The notes: a model not told the origin generated them from the sequence alone. A stretch of DNA of 64,000 nt from Clostridium sp. NkU-1 (GCA_001312405.1 BBDR01000009.1:62001-126000), one strand, 5' to 3'; positions 48,840 to 58,732 are shown, counted from the stretch's first letter. Made by a program: numbers and translations.

Positions 48840-48930
48840 GAACTTGCAAAGATCTTTTGTTTTCATAATATTGTAATGCATACAATTATACAATTGAATG
48901 TATGGATTGTATAGGCTAAAATGTTATAAA
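48840..48930. promoter_or_regulatory. Divergent MocR/azlC control region
   Basis: Between the divergent starts lie repeated ATACAATT units: ATACAATTATACAATTG near 48882 and, inverted, GGATTGTATAGG near 48905. Such direct plus inverted half-sites are typical of MocR operators. Confidence 0.5.
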
Positions 48931-48966
48931 TATAAAACAATTAGACATCAATCGTGGAGGATCAAC

Positions 48967-49681
48967 ATGAATGCAAAAGAAAAAGTCATAGGAAAGGCTT
49001 TTAAAGCAGCTTTTCCTATGACAATACCTATTATGGCAGGTTTTTTTGTTTTTAGGACTTGCTTATGGAATTTATATGAATGTTTCGGGATTTAATTTTG
49101 TATACCCGATGATCATGAGCCTGATCATTTACGCTGGCTCGGTAGAATTTTTGACAGTGGGATGGCTCCTGGGTGGTTTTTCACCTTTAAAAGCACTTGC
49201 GCTTACCTTGATGATAAATGCCAGACATCTGTTTTACGGACTGTCCATGCTGGATAAATACAACTTGCCGGGGCTAAAAAAAATCTATCTGATTTTTGGA
49301 TTGTGTGACGAATCCTTTTCCATTAACTGCACGGCGGACATTCCTGTGGATGTGGACAGAGGCTGGTTTATGATCTTTGTTACGCTGTTAAATCATATAT
49401 ATTGGGTTGTAGGTGCAACAATCGGCGGCTTGTTCGGCTCGTTTATTCATTTCGATACCACAGGGCTCGATTTTGTGATGACTGCACTGTTTGTGGTGAT
49501 TTTTCTTGAACAGTGGATGAAGGAAAAAACTCATTACAGCTCACTTTTAGGATTAGGTTTATCGCTTCTTTGCCTGCTCCTGATTAGAGACACGAATTTT
49601 ATCATTCCGTCAATGTGTACGATATTTGGAGTTCTTACTTTACTTAGAAAGCCTTTGGAGAAAGCAGGTGGATTTCAATGA
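48967..49681 (+). CDS. azlC: AzlC-family branched-chain amino acid exporter subunit (one frameshift)
   Basis: AzlC is the large membrane subunit of a branched-chain amino acid exporter. It begins [18 protein letters not shown]. An extra T in the run near 49041-49047 breaks the frame before [20 protein letters not shown]. The hallmark [20 protein letters not shown] and [20 protein letters not shown] segments follow, then further hydrophobic helices to the C-terminus. The repaired length is about 238 aa. Its stop overlaps azlD by four bases. GTGGAGG precedes the ATG at 48967. The MocR gene is transcribed divergently. Confidence 0.91.
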
Positions 49682-50010
49682 CTATGACACTGGGCCAACA
49701 GATTATCACCATCGGCATTGTGGTTTTGGGAACAGTTATCACGAGATTTTTACCATTTCTTCTTTTTCCATCGGATAAGCCGGCACCGGAATTTATTCAG
49801 TATCTTGGAAAGGTACTTCCGCCGGCAGTTCTCGGGATGCTGGTCATCTATTGCTTAAAGGATGTAAATGTCCTTGCCGGAAATAAGGGGATCCCTGAAC
49901 TGATCGCCATAGCAATCGTAATAGGACTTCATTTTTGGAAAAGGAAAATGCTGCTTTCCATTGCCGGAGGAACCATTGCCTATATGCTGATGGTACAGCT
50001 TGTATTTTAA
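49678..50010 (+). CDS. azlD: AzlD-family branched-chain amino acid exporter subunit
   Basis: AzlD is the small, four-segment partner of AzlC. The 110-aa protein has the conserved [20 protein letters not shown] and [20 protein letters not shown] segments, followed by [20 protein letters not shown] and a final hydrophobic helix. It overlaps azlC at ATGA. The frame is intact, and a hairpin terminator follows. Confidence 0.93.
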   Translation: MTMTLGQQIITIGIVVLGTVITRFLPFLLFPSDKPAPEFIQYLGKVLPPAVLGMLVIYCLKDVNVLAGNKGIPELIAIAIVIGLHFWKRKMLLSIAGGTIAYMLMVQLVF

Positions 50011-50027
50011 GATGAGGATATAATACA

Positions 50028-50104
50028 GCCTCCAATAAAGATTAATCGTTTCACTTTGTGGGAAACAACTATGATTTTTGTAAGTACCCTTATTGGAGGC
50101 TTTG
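50028..50104 (+). terminator. Long-loop hairpin terminator after azlD
   Basis: GCCTCCAATAAAG (50028-50040) pairs with CTTATTGGAGGC (50089-50100), with one bulged base and a 48-base loop, followed by TTTG. The unusually long loop can form smaller internal pairs. Confidence 0.6.
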
Positions 50105-50128
50105 TAAATCAGCTTTTTAAAATATTAT

Positions 50129-52041
50129 TTATTCCGCCAGTTCTTCCCACAGCTCATACAGCTCTTCCAGCCGCAGCCTGATGGTTTCCTTCTCGTTATT
50201 AAGCTCCATCAGCTTTGGTACATCGGTAAAAATCTCCTCCTTACCAAGCAGCTCATCAATTTCTCCGTCTCTGGTTTCTAATTGATGGATTTCATCCTCG
50301 GTTTTCTTTAAATCATTCTGGCGTTTGCGAAGACGGGCCTGCTCTTCCTTTTGCGCCTTCCAGTCCAGCTTGGTCTCGGAGATCTCTTCCTGGGGAACCG
50401 CCTTTGCAGAAGGAGGGGCAGCATAGAGACTGGTCATGATCTCTTTCTTTTCCAGATAGTAGTCGTAATTGCCGATGTAATTGACCAAGGTCTGATTGGT
50501 TAAATCCAGGATCCTGGTAGCGGTTTTATTGATGAAATAACGGTCATGAGACACGTACAGAATGGTTCCCGTATAACCTACCAGGGCATCCTCTAAAATT
50601 TCTTTTGAGGTAATGTCCAAATGGTTGGTAGGCTCGTCCAGAATAAGGAAGTTGGCTTCTGAAAGCATCAGCTTTGCCAGGGATACCCGGCCCCGTTCGC
50701 CGCCGCTTAGGTCTTTTACCCGCTTGAACACATCGTCTCCGGTGAACAGAAAAGCAGCCAGGATGTTCCGGATCTGGGTATTGTTCATGGAAGGGTAAGT
50801 GTCCTGCAGTTCATCGAATAAGGTCTTTTCCATATTCAGCACCTGATGTTCCTGGTCATAATAGCCGATATGTACCTTGGAGCCTAAGGAAATCTCCCCT
50901 TCATCCGGTTCTAAAATACCGTTTAATATTTTAAGAATGGTAGTTTTTCCGGTTCCGTTGCCGCCGATGATCGCTACCCGTTCCCCTCGTTTGATTTCAA
51001 AGCTGACGTTATCAAAAAGCTGGTTCTGAGGGAAGGCCTTTCCCAGGCCGCGGACGGTGAGAACATCGTTTCCACTGATGATATTGGGCTCCAGACGGAT
51101 CTTCATCTCATCGTTTATTTCTGTTGGCCTTTCCAGAACTTCGATTTTATCCAGCATCTTTTCCCGCTTTCCGCCCGTTTGATGGATTTTTCCCGGTTAA
51201 AAGATTTTAATTTGGCAATAACTTCTTCCTGATGCTTGATTTCCTGCTGCTGGTTTATATACGCTTTCATCTGGGCATCCCGGATCATGGCCCGCTTTCC
51301 GCTGTAATCGGTGTAATTTCCCTGATACACGCTCATAAGGCCGTTATCCAGTTCCATGATCTTCGTGACCACACGGTCAAGGAAATAGCGGTCATGGGCA
51401 ACGATAATAACGCTGCCGTCGTAGTTGATCAGATATCCTTCCAGCCATGCAATGGATTCCATATCCAGGTGGTTGGTAGGCTCGTCAAGGAGAATGATGT
51501 CCGGCTTGGTGAGAAGGAGCCGGCCTAGGGATACCCTGGTTTTCTGGCCGCCGGATAGAGCCATGACAGGCTTATGAAATTCCTCTTCCGTAAAACCAAG
51601 TCCTTTTAGTACTCCTGTCACTTCGCTTTGATAGGCGTAGCCGTTTAACAGCTCAAATTCGTGGTTGAGGCGGCTGTAGGCGGTGAGCATGGCTTCCAGC
51701 TCTTCTCCTGTGGCGTGCTTCATATCCACTTCCAGCTGGCGGATCCTTGCTTCCATTTCCATGACAGGCCGCTTGGTTTCCAGGACCTCCTCATAAACGG
51801 TCCGGTCTCCGGATAAATCCTGGTGCTGTGCCAGGTAGCCGATGGATTTTCCCTTGGAAACTATTACATCTCCTTCATCGGCAGCAAGCTCTCCGATGAT
51901 GATCTTTAAAAGAGTGGATTTCCCGGCTCCGTTAATTCCCACAATGGCGGCTTTTTCATGGTCTTCTATGTGAAAGGAAGCATGTTTGATCACCTGGTTG
52001 CTTCCAAATGCTTTGCTTATATTATTGCATGACAGAATCAT
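50129..52041 (-). CDS. ABC-F family ATPase (one frameshift)
   Basis: This soluble protein of about 637 aa has two ABC cassettes and no membrane part, the layout of ABC-F translation factors that act at the ribosomal E site. Cassette 1 has Walker A VGINGAGKSTLLKIIIG, signature ALSGGQKTRVSLGRLLL and Walker B DIILLDEPTNHLDMESIAWL. Cassette 2 has IGGNGTGKTTILKIL, DLSGGERGRVSLAKLML and FLILDEPTNHLDITSKEILE. A charged coiled coil ends the protein. A missing C near 51167 breaks the frame in the interdomain linker (RAESREKMLDKIEV). The subfamily (Uup/YfmR-like or a resistance factor) cannot be settled by eye. Confidence 0.9.
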
Positions 52042-52047
52042 GTTTCA

Positions 52048-52103
52048 TTTCCTCTTTCCTGCTTGTTTTATGGCATAAAGGTATATCCATAGGGTGTTTC
52101 CTC
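52048..52103 (-). repeat. SD-ending leader repeat, copy E1 (upstream of ABC-F gene)
   Basis: On the minus strand it reads GAGGAAACACCCTATGGATA, TACCTTTATGCCAT and AAAACAAGCAGGAAAGAGGA, ending seven bases before the ABC-F start. The palindromic GCCCA-TGGGC part is eroded in this copy. Confidence 0.7.
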
Positions 52104-52159
52104 TTTCCTGCTTGTTTTTCAGAGTATATAACTATACCCGTAGGGTATTATCCTCCTGT
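52097..52159 (-). repeat. SD-ending leader repeat, copy E2 (tandem to E1)
   Basis: It lies directly upstream of E1. A 22-base segment at 52048-52069 is repeated exactly at 52097-52118, a period of 49. On the minus strand the unit starts CAGGAGGATAATACCCTACG and GGTATAG. Confidence 0.7.
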
Positions 52160-52231
52160 ATGAATGTAAGGCAATAGAAATAGTATAATATAGGTCCTTT
52201 CTTTTTTCAAGGATACAATGATAAAACCCGT

Positions 52232-52260
52232 TTGACATTATTTTGTCATGCAGTTATAAT
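52232..52260 (+). promoter_or_regulatory. Consensus sigma-A promoter of rex
   Basis: TTGACA (52232-52237) and TATAAT (52255-52260) with 17 bases between are a perfect housekeeping promoter. A small palindrome, TGACAttattTTGTCA, overlaps the -35 box. Confidence 0.8.
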
Positions 52261-52297
52261 AATATTAGTTTGATTCTAAGTTAAAGAAGGTGAAGAA

Positions 52298-52972
52298 GTG
52301 TCAGAGAAAGAAATTTCCAAAGCAGTGATTACCAGGCTTCCGAGATATTATCGGTATCTGGGTGAATTAATGGAGGATGGAGTGGAACGTATTTCCTCCA
52401 ATGACCTAAGTGTACGAATGAAAGTGACCGCTTCTCAAATCCGTCAGGATTTGAATAATTTCGGCGGATTCGGCCAGCAGGGCTATGGCTATAATGTAAA
52501 ATACTTATATGCAGAGATCGGGAAGATACTGGGAATAGACAGGCAGCATAATATCGTTATCATAGGCGCTGGAAATTTAGGACAGGCAATTGCTAATTAT
52601 GCCAATTTTGAAAAACGGGGTTTTCTCATTAAAGGTATGTTTGATATCAATCCGCGCCTGATCGGCCTTGTGGTCCGTGGGATAGAGATCCGCAGCGTAG
52701 ATGATCTGGAGCAGTTCGTGAAAGACAATGATGTCCAGATTGCGGCGCTGACCATTCCAAAGACAAAGGCGCCGGAGATAGCAGACCGCCTTGTGAAGGC
52801 AGGGATCAAGGCGATCTGGAATTTTGCCCATACGGATTTAAGCGTACCGGAAGATGTGGTTGTAGAAAATGTCCACTTATCGGAAAGCCTGATGCGGTTA
52901 TCCTACCGGGTCTGCAACATGCAGGATAAAACCGAGGAAGAAAGAAACAGACAATCTGAAGAACTGGAGTAA
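52298..52972 (+). CDS. rex: Redox-sensing transcriptional repressor Rex
   Basis: This 224-aa repressor senses the NADH/NAD+ ratio and controls fermentation genes. The N-terminal winged helix is AVITRLPRYYRYLGELMEDG and VTASQIRQDLNNFGGFGQQG. The Rossmann motif is NIVIIGAGNLGQAIANYANF, with a C-terminal domain-swapped helix. GTG 52298 follows AAGAAGGTGAAG. A terminator follows the stop, so it is monocistronic. The frame is intact. No Rex box is evident in its own promoter. Confidence 0.96.
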   Translation: MSEKEISKAVITRLPRYYRYLGELMEDGVERISSNDLSVRMKVTASQIRQDLNNFGGFGQQGYGYNVKYLYAEIGKILGIDRQHNIVIIGAGNLGQAIANYANFEKRGFLIKGMFDINPRLIGLVVRGIEIRSVDDLEQFVKDNDVQIAALTIPKTKAPEIADRLVKAGIKAIWNFAHTDLSVPEDVVVENVHLSESLMRLSYRVCNMQDKTEEERNRQSEELE

Positions 52973-52980
52973 CATACCTG

Positions 52981-53022
52981 CCGGCAGGCGAAGGGAAATC
53001 TCTTCGCTGCCGGTAGTTTTTC
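52981..53022 (+). terminator. Intrinsic terminator after rex
   Basis: CCGGCAGgCGAAG (52981-52993) pairs with CTTCGCTGCCGG (53002-53013), followed by TAGTTTTT. Confidence 0.85.
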
Positions 53023-53049
53023 TATAGACAGAGTTCAAGGAGGGAATAT

Positions 53050-54557
53050 ATGAGATATCTGGTAACAGGAGGACAGATGAAGCAGGTGGACCGCTACACC
53101 ATAGAGAATATAGGGGTTCCCTCTCTGGTGCTTATGGAACGGGCCGCCCTGGCGGTTACAGAAGAAGTGATAAACCTTGGGCAGAAGACGGACCGGATAT
53201 GGGTCTTGTGCGGAAACGGCAATAACGGAGCGGATGGAGTCGCGGCTGCCAGAATGCTGCATTTAAAAGGATATACGGTGTCTGCTCTATTGGCAGCCGG
53301 AGGAGAAAAGGGAAGCAGCGAATATTTGACCCAGGTTTCTATTGCAAAACATACGGGCGTCAATCTGGCAGAAATTTCTGATCTCATACCAGGTACCTGT
53401 GATATTCTCATTGACGCGCTTTTCGGCGTGGGGCTGGACCGGGAGATTCTTGGCAGATACCGGGAAATCACGGAGACAGTACTCCGCTGCAGACCGAAAT
53501 TTACGGTGGCAGTGGATATTCCCTCAGGCATTCATTCCGATACGGGACAGATTATGGGGATTGCTTTAAAGGCGGACGTAACCGTTACCTTTGGCTATGA
53601 AAAGCTGGGGACCATGCTGTATCCGGGGAAGGAATACGGCGGAAGGGTGCTTGTTGCTGACATCGGTTTTCCGGGGGAGAGCTTAGAACGCCTTAAGACA
53701 GAATATTTCACCCTGGATCCGGGAGATGAGGAACAGCTTCCAAAGCGCCCGGCCTATTCCAATAAAGGCAGCTTTGGAAAAGTCCTTGTGGTGGCAGGGT
53801 CTAAAAACATGAGCGGGGCAGCTATTTGTGCGCTTTGGCCGCTTACAGGACAGGAGCCGGCCTGGTGAAAATTTTTACTGTGGAGGAAAACAGGACCATC
53901 CTTCAAACCGGACTTCCGGAAGCTATCATTACCACCTATGATGCCGGGGAGGCAGAAGCAGGGACAGATGAATTTAAAAAGCTGCTGGTAAAGCAGTGTG
54001 AATGGGCCACTGCCATTGTTCTGGGACCAGGGCTTGGGCAGGAAGGCTATGTAAGGAATCTGGTGGAAGAAGTCCTTGCCAATGCCTATGTTCCCATTGT
54101 TCTGGATGCAGACGGGCTGAATACGATAGCGTCAAACCCGGAGCTGACCAGCTATTTTACGGAAAATATCATTGTAACTCCTCATTTGGGAGAGATGGCA
54201 AGGCTTACGGGAAGCGACTTAAAAACAATACAAAAACAACTGATTGCTGCGGCCAGGGAATATGCGGACCGGTTCGGCATCACCTGCGTGTTAAAGGATG
54301 CGGTGACCATTGGGGCATTAAAGGACCAGAGGACCTATATCAATGGAAGCGGCAACAGCGCCATGGCAAAAGCCGGGGCAGGAGATGTGCTGACCGGGAT
54401 CATAGCCGGGCTTTTAGCTCTGGGTCTGGAAGAGTCAGATGCAGCGGCTTTCGGCGTATGGCTTCATGGCCGTGCAGGAGATATGGTAAAAGAGAAACAG
54501 GGGGATCACAGCCTTCTTGCCAGGGAACTGGCGGAAGAAATACATTCGATACGGTAG
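53050..54557 (+). CDS. nnr: Bifunctional NAD(P)H-hydrate epimerase / ADP-dependent dehydratase (one frameshift)
   Basis: This enzyme repairs hydrated NADH and NADPH. The N-terminal epimerase domain carries VPSLVLMERAALAVTEEVIN, WVLCGNGNNGADGVAAARML and FTVAVDIPSGIHSDTG. The C-terminal kinase-like dehydratase carries GSFGKVLVVAGSKNMSGAAI, IVTPHLGEMARLTG and the ADP site NGSGNSAMAKAGAGDVLTGI. A missing base near 53838 breaks the frame between the domains at CALxAAYRTGAGLVKIF. The repaired length is about 503 aa. AAGGAGGG precedes the ATG. alr follows 11 bases after the stop, suggesting one operon. Confidence 0.93.
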
Positions 54558-54568
54558 AGGTCAAAGTG

Positions 54569-55783
54569 ATGAAATTATACAGCAGAGTTTATGAAACAAT
54601 TGATTTAGATGCTATCCGGCACAATATGGAGGCCATGAAGGCAAATCTTAAGGAAGGGACCAGGATGATCGGCGTTGTAAAATCTGATGGATACGGCCAC
54701 GGAGCGGTTCCTGTAGCCTGGGCCATAGATTCCTATGTGTGGGGATATGCGGTGGCCACCGTGGAAGAAGGTGTGATTTTAAGGAGACACGGAATCAGAA
54801 AGCCCATTCTGGTCCTGGGAGTCGTGCCTTATGATGGGTACAGCCTTTTGGTGGAATATGGGATCAGCTCCTCCATATTTCAGCTTAAACGGGCAGAGCG
54901 CCTTTCTGCTCTGGCGGAAAAGGCGGGGAAAAAGGCAGTGATACATCTGGCGCTGGATACGGGCATGAGCAGAATCGGATATCCGGTCACAGAGGAATCG
55001 GCAGATGAGGCGGTGAAAATCTGCGGCCTTCCTGGAATTGAAGTGGAAGGACTGTTCACTCATTTTGCAAAGGCAGATGAAAGGGATAAGGCAGCCACCG
55101 ATAAACAGATTGAAAGGTATGAGAAATTCGTAACCATGCTTTCTGACCGGGGGATCAGGATCCCTGTCCTTCACTGCTCCAACAGCGCCGGAATCCTGGA
55201 TATACAGCGTGCTAACTTTCAGGCGGTACGGGCTGGGATATCCATATACGGCATTTATCCGTCAGGAGAGGTTGACAGGGATATGGTAAGGCTTAAGCCT
55301 GCCATGGAATTGAAAAGCTTTATTTCTTACGTGAAAAAAATCGAGCCTGGAACTTCTGTAAGCTACGGGGGGACATTTACCGCTGACCGGGAGATGACAA
55401 TCGCCACGATTCCCGTAGGATATGGGGACGGCTATCCAAGGAATCTTTCCGGAAAAGGGGAAGTGCTTATAAGGGGACAGCGCGCCAGGATATTAGGGCG
55501 TATGTGCATGGACCAGTTCATGGTGGATGTGACTGAAATAAAGGCCGCAGAAGAAGAGGATGAGGTGGTTTTGATCGGCAGGCAGGGAAAGGAAGAAATT
55601 ACGGTAGAAGAGCTTGCCAGAGCCGGTGGCGGCTTTCATTATGAAATCGTCTGCGATATGGGCAAACGGGTCCCCCGGGTCTATTTGGAAAACGGCCGGG
55701 TCATTGGAACGAAAGATTATTTTGATGATTGTTACGAAGGGTTTTGCAAGGCTGATAACATACTCCATGTCCAAAACATATGA
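54569..55783 (+). CDS. alr: Alanine racemase
   Basis: Alr makes D-alanine for peptidoglycan with PLP. The PLP lysine is in MIGVVKSDGYGHGAVPVAWA, the barrel includes VIHLALDTGMSRIGYPV, and the C-terminal domain carries the second catalytic Tyr region SVSYGGTFTADREMTIATIP and ILGRMCMDQFMVDVTEI. It starts at ATG 54569 (MKLYSRVYETIDLDAIRHNM). The 404 aa are in one frame, even across a run of seven A's at 55334-55340. It precedes the EndoA toxin gene, an arrangement also known from bacilli. Confidence 0.96.
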   Translation: MKLYSRVYETIDLDAIRHNMEAMKANLKEGTRMIGVVKSDGYGHGAVPVAWAIDSYVWGYAVATVEEGVILRRHGIRKPILVLGVVPYDGYSLLVEYGISSSIFQLKRAERLSALAEKAGKKAVIHLALDTGMSRIGYPVTEESADEAVKICGLPGIEVEGLFTHFAKADERDKAATDKQIERYEKFVTMLSDRGIRIPVLHCSNSAGILDIQRANFQAVRAGISIYGIYPSGEVDRDMVRLKPAMELKSFISYVKKIEPGTSVSYGGTFTADREMTIATIPVGYGDGYPRNLSGKGEVLIRGQRARILGRMCMDQFMVDVTEIKAAEEEDEVVLIGRQGKEEITVEELARAGGGFHYEIVCDMGKRVPRVYLENGRVIGTKDYFDDCYEGFCKADNILHVQNI

Positions 55784-55882
55784 TAAGGTATGCGGCGGAA
55801 AAACTTAATTGAATACTCGAGTCAAAGAAGGTCAATACTAGACTTAGGTAAGATTCCTAAATAATTGACGGAGTGTGAGAGT

Positions 55883-56230
55883 GTGATAATCAGACGTGGA
55901 GACATTTATTATGCAGACCTAAGACCGGTGGTCGGCTCTGAGCAGGGCGGGATCCGTCCGGTTCTTATTATACAGAACGACATAGGCAATAAGCACAGCC
56001 CTACCGTAATCTGTGCAGCAATTACATCAAGAATGAATAAGGCGAAGCTTCCCACCCATGTGGAGCTGGATACCAAAAAATGTGATATGATTAAGGATTC
56101 GGTAATCCTTTTAGAACAGCTTCGCACCATTGATAAGCAGAGACTGAAGGAAAAGATCTGTCATATTGACGAAGAGCTACAGCAGGAAGTGGACTGTGCA
56201 TTAAGGGTGAGCCTGGAACTGGATACATAG
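55883..56230 (+). CDS. ndoA: EndoA/MazF-type mRNA interferase
   Basis: This 115-aa toxin belongs to the PemK/MazF family and cleaves mRNA at short sequence sites. Conserved parts are [60 protein letters not shown] and [20 protein letters not shown], with the catalytic Arg in GIRPV and the Thr in TSRM. GTG 55883 is the start; an upstream TTG is less likely. In Bacillus an EndoAI antitoxin gene sits between alr and the toxin. Here the 99-base gap is too short and contains none. Confidence 0.93.
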   Translation: MIIRRGDIYYADLRPVVGSEQGGIRPVLIIQNDIGNKHSPTVICAAITSRMNKAKLPTHVELDTKKCDMIKDSVILLEQLRTIDKQRLKEKICHIDEELQQEVDCALRVSLELDT

Positions 56231-56339
56231 TTCACCGGAATCGAACTTCCTTGACGGATTACTGAGAAAATGGTATATTTCTAAGTAGTTACGAGAAAAA
56301 AATACGAATGATAATGGACAAAAGGAGTAGATTTTTAGA

Positions 56340-57734
56340 ATGGACGATGGCAATCCGCTTATACGCGTGATTATTTTTATTGCTTTTATCGTGCTGGACG
56401 CTATATTCTATGGATTTGGAGCAGCAATCCAAAACGTGAATACAGGCGAACTGGAGCATCAGATGGAGGAGGGTAGTAAAAAGGCCGGTCAGCTGTTACA
56501 TATTGTAAACAGGCCGACAAGGTTTGTAAATACTATCCAGATCACCACAAATTTAATCGGTATGGTAACCGGGGCTTTTGTTTTGGAGCAGCTGGGAGCA
56601 AGGTTAGAGACTGTCCTGACAAGAGACGGGGCTTATGCCAGCCAATGGATATCCCTTATCAGCCTGCTGCTGGTTTCTGTCCTGCTGGTCGTGCTTTTGA
56701 TCAGCTTTGGCATCATTATTCCAAAACGATGTGCGGCGAAAAACCCTGAAAAATGGGGGTATCGGATGCTGCCTGCGGTATCTGTCATTATGATACCTGT
56801 TATCCCCTTTACCTGGCTGGCCAATGTGGTGGCTTACTTTGTCTTAAAGCTGCTGGGTATCGATATGGCATCAGATAATGAGAACGTTACGGAAGAGGAC
56901 ATCATGTCCATGGTGAACGAGGGCCATGAACAAGGCGTTTTAGAGGCCAGGGAAGCGGAGATGATTACAAACATCTTTGAGCTGAATGATAAGGAAGCCG
57001 GGGATATTATGACCCACCGAAAGAATCTTGTCGCTTTGGATGGCGAGATCACTCTTCGGGAGGCTGTGAATTTTATACTGAAAGAGGGATTCAATTCCCG
57101 TTATCCGATTTATAAAAAAGATGTGGATGATATTATCGGGATCCTTCATATGAAGGATGCTCTTATAGCCGTGGAAAATAAAAGGAATGCGTCCCGTCAG
57201 CTGTGGGAGATCGAGGGACTTCTCAGAGAGGCTCATTTCATTCCGGAAACCAGGAACATTGATACCCTGTTTAAGGAAATGCAGTCCAGAAAGATCCATA
57301 TGGTAATTGTAGTGGATGAATATGGGCAGACGGCGGGTATCGTGACAATGGAAGATATTCTGGAAGAGATCGTAGGCAATATCCTGGACGAATATGATGT
57401 GGATGAAGAATACATTGTCCCTTCAGACGACGGTTCCTATGTGGTGAGCGGCATGACTCCCCTGGAAGATGTAGAAAGGGCCTTGAACATTGAATTTGAC
57501 GAGGAGGATTACGACTCCTATGATACCATAAACGGTCTGCTGATTTCCAGGCTGGACCGGATTCCCCAGGAAGGGGAAGAGACGGAGGTGTCCATTCTGG
57601 GATATTGTTTCAAAATCCTTCGTGTGGAAAATAAGATCATTCATACCATCCGGGTCAGGAAAGAAGAACCGGAAGAGAAGCAGGAGGATGCGGACCTTAA
57701 GAAAATAGAGGCCCATGAGGAATCTCCGGAGTAA
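56340..57734 (+). CDS. HlyC/CorC (CNNM) family transporter protein with CBS domains
   Basis: This 464-aa protein of the hemolysin-C/CorC family is implicated in Mg2+/Co2+ transport. The N-terminal DUF21 membrane domain has about four segments (IRVIIFIAFIVLDAIFYGFG, ISLLLVSVLLVVLLISFGII). A CBS pair follows (AGDIMTHRKNLVALDGEITL, RYPIYKKDVDDIIGILHMKD and MVIVVDEYGQTAGIVTMEDI), then the C-terminal CorC_HlyC domain (DSYDTINGLLISRLDRIPQE) and an acidic tail. The frame is intact. AAAAGGAG precedes ATG 56340. Confidence 0.93.
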   Translation: MDDGNPLIRVIIFIAFIVLDAIFYGFGAAIQNVNTGELEHQMEEGSKKAGQLLHIVNRPTRFVNTIQITTNLIGMVTGAFVLEQLGARLETVLTRDGAYASQWISLISLLLVSVLLVVLLISFGIIIPKRCAAKNPEKWGYRMLPAVSVIMIPVIPFTWLANVVAYFVLKLLGIDMASDNENVTEEDIMSMVNEGHEQGVLEAREAEMITNIFELNDKEAGDIMTHRKNLVALDGEITLREAVNFILKEGFNSRYPIYKKDVDDIIGILHMKDALIAVENKRNASRQLWEIEGLLREAHFIPETRNIDTLFKEMQSRKIHMVIVVDEYGQTAGIVTMEDILEEIVGNILDEYDVDEEYIVPSDDGSYVVSGMTPLEDVERALNIEFDEEDYDSYDTINGLLISRLDRIPQEGEETEVSILGYCFKILRVENKIIHTIRVRKEEPEEKQEDADLKKIEAHEESPE

Positions 57735-57747
57735 AAAGTGTAAAACG

Positions 57748-57810
57748 TGCACAGCTGTCATTTGTTCCCAGGTAAAAAGGGGAATCGGCGGCTGTGCATT
57801 ATTTTCTTGC
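57748..57810 (+). terminator. Terminator-like hairpin after the CorC-family gene
   Basis: TGCACAGC (57748-57755) pairs with GCTGTGCA (57791-57798), with an inner TTCCC/GGGAA pair, followed by TTATTTTCTT. Confidence 0.65.
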
Positions 57811-57857
57811 AAGATAATAAAAATAGTGCTAAAATGAAAAAGATGTTGATTTTTTAG

Positions 57858-57899
57858 CCGAATCAAGTAGCGAAGCGGATTGCGAATATCCGCTTGACA
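57858..57899 (+). repeat. 42-bp hairpin repeat, copy 2
   Basis: It begins CCGAATCAAGTAGCGAAGCG and ends CCGCTTGACA. It has the same length as the copy at 3923-3964 and is identical except at a handful of stem positions. It lies between the CorC-family gene and yebC. Confidence 0.7.
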
Positions 57900-57943
57900 A
57901 ATTATAAGGACGAAATAGAGAAAGAAAAGGAGTGTTGGAAACA

Positions 57944-58672
57944 ATGTCAGGACATTCAAAGTTCGCGAATATTAAACACAAAAAAAGAGAAAAAACGATG
58001 CCGCAAAAGGCAAGGTTTTCACTGTCATTGGAAGAGAACTGGCGGTAGCGGTGAAAGAAGGCGGACCAGACCCTGCAAACAATAGTAAGCTCCGTGATAT
58101 TATCGCAAAGGCGAAGGCCAATAATATGCCCAATGATACCATTGACCGCGGCATTAAAAAAGCAGCCGGCGATGCAGGTTCTGTTAATTATGAAACCATT
58201 ACATACGAAGGATACGGCTAACGGGGTTGCAATCATCGTAGATACGCTGACAGACAATAAGAACCGGACTGCAGCAAACGTAAGAAACGCATTTACCAAA
58301 GGCGGCGGCAATGTGGGAACTCCCGGCTGTGTGTCCTTTATGTTTGATAGAAAAGGCCAGATCATCATTGATAAAGAAGAATGTGAACTGGATCCTGATG
58401 AGCTGATGATGATTTCCCTGGAAGCAGGCGCCGAAGACTTTTCTGAGGAAGAGGACAGCTTTGAAGTAATTACCGGACCAGAGGAATTCAGTGGAGTGCG
58501 TGAGGCACTGGAAGCTGCAGGCGTTCCCATGGTGGAAGCAGATGTTACCATGATTCCTCAGACTTGGGTGGAATTAACGGATGAAGAGTCCGTTAAGAAG
58601 ATGAACCGGATTTTGGATCTTTTAGATGTGGAAGATGACGTACAGGCCACTTACCATAACTGGGAAGAATAA
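57944..58672 (+). CDS. yebC: YebC/PmpR-family regulatory protein (multiple indels)
   Basis: This protein of about 243 aa belongs to the YebC/TACO1 family, whose members act in transcription or help ribosomes through proline stretches. It begins [14 protein letters not shown] and continues, after corrections of A-runs near 57980-57996, as [40 protein letters not shown] and [17 protein letters not shown] two-base loss near 58219 breaks [20 protein letters not shown]. The rest ([20 protein letters not shown]) is intact to AYTHNWEE-like YHNWEE. AAAAGGAG precedes ATG 57944. Confidence 0.93.
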
Positions 58673-58690
58673 AGTTTATATACAATCATA

Positions 58691-58732
58691 AAAAAGTGAG
58701 GAAAAGCTTTTAGCAGGCTTTCCTCACTTTTT
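58691..58732. terminator. Bidirectional terminator between yebC and the PocR-sensor gene
   Basis: AAAAAGTGAGGAAAGC-type arms at 58691-58706 and 58717-58732 form a 14-16 bp stem with A and T tracts on both sides. Confidence 0.85.

Noticed and set aside
52232..52255. Rex operator in the rex promoter
   Set aside because: The TGACA...TGTCA palindrome does not match the TTGTTAAnnnnTTAACAA Rex consensus.
54002..54568. N-terminal extension of alanine racemase overlapping the NAD(P)HX repair gene
   Set aside because: The extension is in the wrong frame of the nnr gene; the family start MKLYSRVYETIDLDAIRHN is at 54569.
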